Positions 21,494 to 25,479 of a stretch of 25,479 nt of DNA are shown piece by piece. The DNA lies in assembly GCA_000697475.1 (NCBI GenBank), contig JNEU01000670.1:1-25479 (forward strand), in the 5' to 3' direction. Position 1 is the stretch's first letter. Every line of letters starts with the position of its first letter. The notes under the pieces are model-generated. The model was not told the origin of the DNA, searched no databases, and saw nothing but the letters and a program-made list of their open reading frames with translations. The stretch comes from Lichtheimia corymbifera B2541 (Eukaryota; Mucoromycota; Mucoromycetes; Mucorales; Lichtheimiaceae). A program made the translations under genes and the position numbers.

Positions 21494-21814
21494 GATTTAC
21501 CACAGGAAAACAGAATCAGGGGCAATTGAGAAACAAAGAAAGAAAGAAAAAAAAACAGTGGAAATGGTGTTTGATTCAAGGTAAGCTTAATACACCAAAC
21601 GCTGTCATGGATGCATAACGACCCTAATCATGCCATAATAGGAAATACACCTGTCAAAAGGGCAGGGCAGATATGATTTTAATTTCGTCTAAATATACGC
21701 ACACTGCACTAGACACAAACTATCTATCCATGCATGCCAACATTCATCACGGTGGTGGAAAAACAGGGCAACGCAAAACAACAGCGTGTGATCCATGGTC
21801 CTTTTGGGGTCGAA
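21494..21814 (-). promoter_or_regulatory. PMT promoter / IAH1 3' region
   Basis: This 321-bp spacer lies between the tandem minus-strand IAH1-like and PMT-like genes. On the minus strand it ends in a poly-T/CTTT tract (21535-21560) about 45-65 nt before the PMT start, as expected for a leader. No gene seen. Confidence 0.5.
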
Positions 21815-22885
21815 TTACTTCAAAAGAGGAAATTGCAGCTCTTGCTCGTAATCGGTACGCGAAAGATTTCTCCACCATGGAATCTCCATCGGCAAGTTAT
21901 CTGGATGAATATCGTTGAAATGTTCCTTGATCAATTTCATCAGTAATTGATGCACAGCCTACGATCCATATCTTCAATTAGTTATCCGTGACAATCCTTG
22001 TAATAAGCAAGTATACGTACACGATTGCCCTTGGCACTCAAATGCAATCCATCATTGAGGTATTCTCCAAAATGAGTGTCGCCCGATTCCTCAACAAGCA
22101 TAGTCCATAAATCTGCCACGACCACATTGCACTCTTTGGCCACCTCACGTACTGCTGCTGCATATTGTTTAGCCGATTCAAAGGTCCGGTTCAGGGGGCC
22201 ATCACAATTCTTTTCCCATTGGGCTTCATCAAGTGGGGGAGGTGTGATAAGGACGAGACGCGTAGTTGGGTTGTAAAACGGAGAGTCAGGTGATTTGACC
22301 ATGGATATCATCTTGCGAAGGTTATCCTTGTATTGCTCAAGTGGGACATGTTGATCGGAAAATGGCAGTGCAGCATCATTGGCACCGAAAAAGATGGTCA
22401 TTAGCTGTACTTGGGATGCATGCTGCTTTTGTTGCTCAGTAGTCGGTAGCAATTGGCGTAGAATAGGAAGAGCCCATTTGGTATTGTATCCTGCCCAAGC
22501 ATTACATGAGTGCCTTGTTGATTATACCACATCCATACCTGTATCCATAGCAACATACCTGAGAAACCACGATTCATCACATCCATGCGACGTTGATAGC
22601 TCTAATCATCACCAAGTAATATATTAGCTTGCTGCACACATGTCATGGCGTCATATGACCTACATGAGCAAGTCCAGCACCAAAACCGCTCAACTCTGGA
22701 TCAAAGCTAAACTACAAGCGCATATACATACACGCACGTCAATAAAGCCTTGCAAGGAATGCGGATGCGACATTGTACCTGTGTGATGGAATCCTACTTT
22801 AGCATTTAGTACCGTTGCAAGTAGCACGTATATCGTTCAGTGTAATTACTCCAAACAAAACTATACGATGGTAGGGATGGCTCAT
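21815..22885 (-). CDS. IAH1: SGNH/GDSL esterase, isoamyl acetate-hydrolysing type (IAH1)
   Basis: Hydrolyses short-chain acetate esters in yeast. Six exons: 22885-22850, 22793-22779, 22711-22664, 22601-22559, 22490-22021, 21958-21815; 251 aa, as in the family. All SGNH blocks are visible: FGDSITQFSF (catalytic Ser, block I), NRGFSGYNTKWAL (Gly, block II), FFGANDAA (Asn, block III), LITPPPLDE, and DGLHLSAKGN (Asp and His, block V). The C-terminus IPWWRNLS also fits. The second exon is only 15 nt and encodes DSITQ, including the catalytic Ser. The ATG at 22885 gives MSHPYHRIVLFGDS, the usual short N-terminus; an in-frame extension with a hydrophobic segment exists upstream (see findings). Confidence 0.94.
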
Positions 22886-24082
22886 TGGCAACGAAGAAGA
22901 CAGGTACACTGGGTGCTGAGAAAAGAGGTTCCGACAAAGAAATGACAACCTACTCCCACCGCCGCTGATATAGCACCATCTTGTCAACCATGCCTCTATG
23001 ATTGATGTGTCTCTTGATCACACACATTCGAATGCGTTAGCTATATATACTATCTTCAAATGATCTCTATCATTACATGGCTAATAAAAGGACCAAGGTT
23101 GCCAGCAGCAAGGCCAATCGTTTCGCATACATCTATATGACATGTTGAATTGAGCACAAGTAGAAGTGAAGAGAATAGAGCAGCAGCCACGTTTACTAAC
23201 TTGCGTGCTGGAAATCGTTTGGTAAAGAAAGATGACGGTGTCTGCATCATTTCTTTCAGCGGTGTTATACCAATGACACTAATTTTATAATGATACAATG
23301 GAGCATGGGGTCATTTTTACAACAAAGATGACCAGCGTTCCCGAGAGCATTTTCTAACCAAGTATCGAATACTAGATCAGCAGTCTGATATAGTTGCAGT
23401 GCTCTCGACACCATCCATTAGAAGAAAGTAACTCCATCACGCTTACAGCAAATGTAATACATAAAGGTACCTGTTTCCCAACTTTTCCATAGTGAACCAT
23501 GAGGTCGTTGTGAGAACAAAATTGCTCGTTATGGTCGACAGCATCTTGTGTGCAAGCTTCACGGTCGAGATAGGCAATATCGGGGCGGTGGACCGCACGT
23601 TACCAACGGCTCAAGGTCGTTCCATCATTTGGACCCTCCCGCGTTTGAAATTCTCATAATGAAGCGTGCCGTTTTTAAATGAATGAAGTTGATCAGCATG
23701 ACTCAGAGAACCTTCTTACCAAGTTTCAAGTTCGAAATGGGGAATCCTGCGATAGTGCATACTAACAAGCATAAATGATCAGTGCATCCAAGACTATGAG
23801 CAGTAATGGTATTGTTTGCCTCTAGGGTTCGTTCTTATATAAGGTTATACATACAAGGTGGATCATGCTGATAGGGCCGTTGTCATAGGTAAGCATTATG
23901 ATGTGTGTACTTGTGCCAGAGAGCTCATCATCTTTCTTAGCCGTAATGATTTAAGCTTACAGTGGACCAAGCTTCCGTAACAAGCAGCTTTGTTAGGTAC
24001 CATTACTATAGGTTTATTAACATTGAAAATACAAGCGTCTATTTAGGCATGTATTCAATCAGTTATTGGCACTACCCATCGT
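22886..24082. other. Gene-poor stretch with possible IAH1 5' exons and a repeat copy
   Basis: No independent gene could be established. On the minus strand two exon-like pieces at 23278-23197 and 23132-23077 can splice in frame into the IAH1 reading frame at 22964. A copy of a dispersed repeat lies at about 23636-23785. The rest shows no family motif and stop-rich frames. Confidence 0.5.
23636..23785 (-). repeat. Dispersed repeat, copy on minus strand
   Basis: 23718-23747 matches the reverse complement of 25443-25472 at 29 of 30 positions. 23686-23700 reads CATGCTGATCAACTT on the minus strand, identical to 25297-25311 on the plus strand. Homology continues past both blocks (for example CACGCTTCATT). 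Outer limits are approximate. Confidence 0.75.
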
Positions 24083-24708
24083 CTAATCAGCATATAAATA
24101 ATGAAGCTTTAATGAATGTAATATGACAGAAGGAGCAAGAGCGTCTCGATACAATGATGTGGGTATAATCCAATCTCCTCTTCCGGCCTTCAAATTTCTA
24201 TCCTTCCTTTCCTTCCAGATGCCAATCATTGGATCACAAAGAATCAGCAGGTGTCGTTGTGTCATTGTATTCTTGGTTGCTGCCGTCATAGCATCGTCAT
24301 CCATGATTGTAAAAGTAGCTGTTGCATGCATTGAATTGAATGTTGCAATATCATCCATGGTGGTAGATCCTCTCTTGTCAAAGATATAAGCCCTCGTTTC
24401 CATGTCATCCAATTCATCCAATCCATCATCATCCTCAGCCGTATCCACGCGTTCGTTACTGCTGACGACGAGCCAAGCAGCCAAAGCGACATTCCAGGAT
24501 TCCACATCACTGTACTTGATTGCATCCATCCATTCATCCATAACCGTTGCGAATCCAATACGAAAGAGCCTCTGTGATCGCTGCTGATATGCTTCCTTTT
24601 CCATCCGAGTGTTGGCCTCTCTCTTTCTTGATCATTTTCAGTGCAGCTCAACAAGGCGAAGAGTGCTTGTATTGCGGGATACTTGATAGCTGATATGGGA
24701 CCATCCAT
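24083..24708 (-). CDS. Doubtful ORF, unknown protein (spliced or frameshifted)
   Basis: I do not recognise it. A 173-codon open frame ends at 24083 and contains coding-like sequence (RSQRLFRIGFATVMDEWMDA, AALAAWLVVSS-like, an acidic DEDD stretch, then RHLLILCDPMIGIWKERKD). Upstream, an ATG at 24708 (MDGPISAIKYPAIQ) lies in another frame. The two can be joined by a weak 56-nt intron (24682-24627, AA|GTATCC..ATCAAG) to give 189 aa, or the frames are split by a 2-nt slip in the GA run at about 24615-24625, which would make it a pseudogene. TATAAAA at 24763-24757 lies about 50 nt upstream on the same strand, favouring expression. No domain, signal peptide or transposase motif is seen. It sits between oppositely oriented copies of a repeat. 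Confidence 0.4.
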
Positions 24709-24756
24709 TAGAAGTCGTATGCATCATTGCAAGTTGCCACACGTAAATAAAGCTGC

Positions 24757-24763
24757 TTTTATA
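24757..24763 (-). promoter_or_regulatory. TATA box upstream of the doubtful ORF
   Basis: TATAAAA on the minus strand lies about 50 nt before the ATG at 24708, similar to the spacing seen for other genes here. It supports a transcribed unit but could be chance. Confidence 0.4.
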
Positions 24764-24803
24764 CAATGGCTATCAACTGTCCACGTGAAGAGGCAGCAAG
24801 TAA

Positions 24804-25000
24804 CTTGAGACAATGGAGACCTTGCTAATGGCAGCTGCTGTTACGGGATGGTTGTGGCAGAGGAGCGTGTTGTAGTAGTAGAGTGACAAGATTGTGAACG
24901 CTGCTTGAGACAAGAAAGTCATTGCTAATAGTAACTGCTGGAATAAATGCTGTTACGATTGGTTGTGGTTGAAGAGTGTGCAGGACAGCGTGTTGTATAA
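24804..25000 (+). repeat. Diverged tandem duplication of about 100 bp
   Basis: CTTGAGACAA occurs at 24804 and again at 24904. Each is followed by TTGCTAAT, a CTGCTG-containing stretch, GCTGTTACG, then GGTTGTGG and GAG(C/T)GTGT in the same order. The second unit has an internal insertion of about 13 bp. Confidence 0.7.
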
Positions 25001-25261
25001 AAGACGTGTATTGAAGTGGGGTGCACTGGCCCATGAACTTGCCATTCAGTCAAAGACAATCGCATCAAGACAGTTATAGGATTGACATGGTGTATTGGAA
25101 GCAGGACAATCGTTCGCAGGTTGTAGTTGTGCTTGAATGAGGGCAACAGTTGAGAATGGGAGGAGGAAGAGGCAAGAAGCCGAGAGTGGAAGAGGTGGAA
25201 ATTAAATAGCCAGACACTGCCATGCACTCTATAAATTACTCCACGACCTTGAGTGCCTCTC

Positions 25262-25365
25262 TCGAACCTGAAACTTTCACACAAGGTGCTCTAGGTCATG
25301 CTGATCAACTTTGTCTTAATAACGAACCCACGCTTCATTTGAAAATTTCGAATGGGAGAGCATAA
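25262..25365 (+). repeat. Dispersed repeat, plus-strand copy 1
   Basis: Includes CATGCTGATCAACTT at 25297-25311, preceded by CGAACCTGAAACTT and followed by CCACGCTTCATTTG. The same order of elements is seen on the minus strand at 23736-23650. Confidence 0.65.
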
Positions 25366-25412
25366 TGGGGGATTGACTATGACTGATGGAAATTGGGAAA
25401 GCGCCGGATTTA

Positions 25413-25479
25413 TGAAAAAGTCATTTAGTATGTAGTTTCTTGGGATTCCCCATTTCGCACTTGAAACTTGGTCAGAAAG
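25413..25479 (+). repeat. Dispersed repeat, plus-strand copy 2, truncated by window end
   Basis: 25443-25472 is 29/30 identical to the reverse complement of 23718-23747. The upstream TTTAGTATG (about 25424) also has a counterpart next to the minus-strand copy. The copy runs off the window. Confidence 0.7.

Larger units (their letters stand above)
24709..25479. other. Right-edge repeat-rich non-coding region
   Basis: Contains a diverged tandem duplication (units starting at 24804 and 24904), and two plus-strand copies of a dispersed repeat, the last cut by the window end. Minus-strand ORFs here (24825-25284) are low-complexity readings without family features. Confidence 0.55.

Noticed and set aside
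24083..24604. Transposase interpretation of the orphan ORF
   Set aside because: No DDE/DDD arrangement, zinc finger or helix-turn-helix is recognisable; only the flanking inverted repeats suggest mobility.
1..25479. tRNA, rRNA, CRISPR or bacterial-type elements
   Set aside because: Scanning by eye for tRNA B-box-like sequence, regular spacer arrays and conserved rRNA segments gave no supported candidate; weak tRNAs with introns could be missed.

Overview
The window looks like nuclear DNA from a zygomycete-grade fungus, most likely Mucoromycota (Mucorales-like). The evidence is genes packed with many short introns (mostly about 50-80 nt, GT..AG, with CTAAT/CTGAT-like branch sites), moderate GC, CT-rich promoters, short intergenic gaps, and a purely eukaryotic fungal gene set (ERG2, DPH2, mitochondrial ClpX, PMT, IAH1). 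I saw no bacterial operon, CRISPR array, rRNA or tRNA. Gene models were assembled by hand from splice sites and family motifs. Every CDS start-end given below is the span from start codon to stop codon and includes introns; exon boundaries are in the evidence.

Layout, left to right: (1) 1-542, repeats and a CT-rich promoter. (2) + strand His-rich single-membrane-span protein, unrecognised (543-1472). (3) + strand mitochondrial 3-hydroxyisobutyryl-CoA hydrolase / Ehd3 (1740-3816). (4) - strand conserved uncharacterised fungal protein (5320-3962). (5) - strand ERG2 sterol C-8 isomerase (6310-5564). (6) A 721-bp divergent promoter. (7) + strand carnosine N-methyltransferase (7032-8808). (8) + strand ZIP zinc transporter of the KE4/SLC39A7 type, starting only 118 nt after the previous stop (8927-10074). 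(9) + strand DPH2 (10224-12649). (10) A 1.5-kb gap ending in a TATA box. (11) + strand homeodomain transcription factor (14157-15307). (12) - strand mitochondrial ClpX/MCX1 (18012-15897). (13) - strand divergent protein O-mannosyltransferase (21493-18250). (14) - strand GDSL esterase of the IAH1 type (22885-21815), with a possible longer N-terminus. (15) 23.3-25.5 kb, a gene-poor, repeat-rich end holding one doubtful ORF and copies of a dispersed repeat in both orientations.

The genes are mostly unrelated housekeeping functions: valine catabolism, ergosterol synthesis, histidine-dipeptide methylation, zinc transport, diphthamide synthesis, mitochondrial protein unfolding, ER glycosylation and ester hydrolysis. 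I found no convincing new multi-gene system. The best leads are inside genes: a PMT homologue lacking the catalytic Asp-Glu pair, a ClpX lacking the ClpP-docking IGF loop, three GC-AG introns, catalytic motifs carried on 15-nt microexons, and the unexplained repeat family at the right edge.
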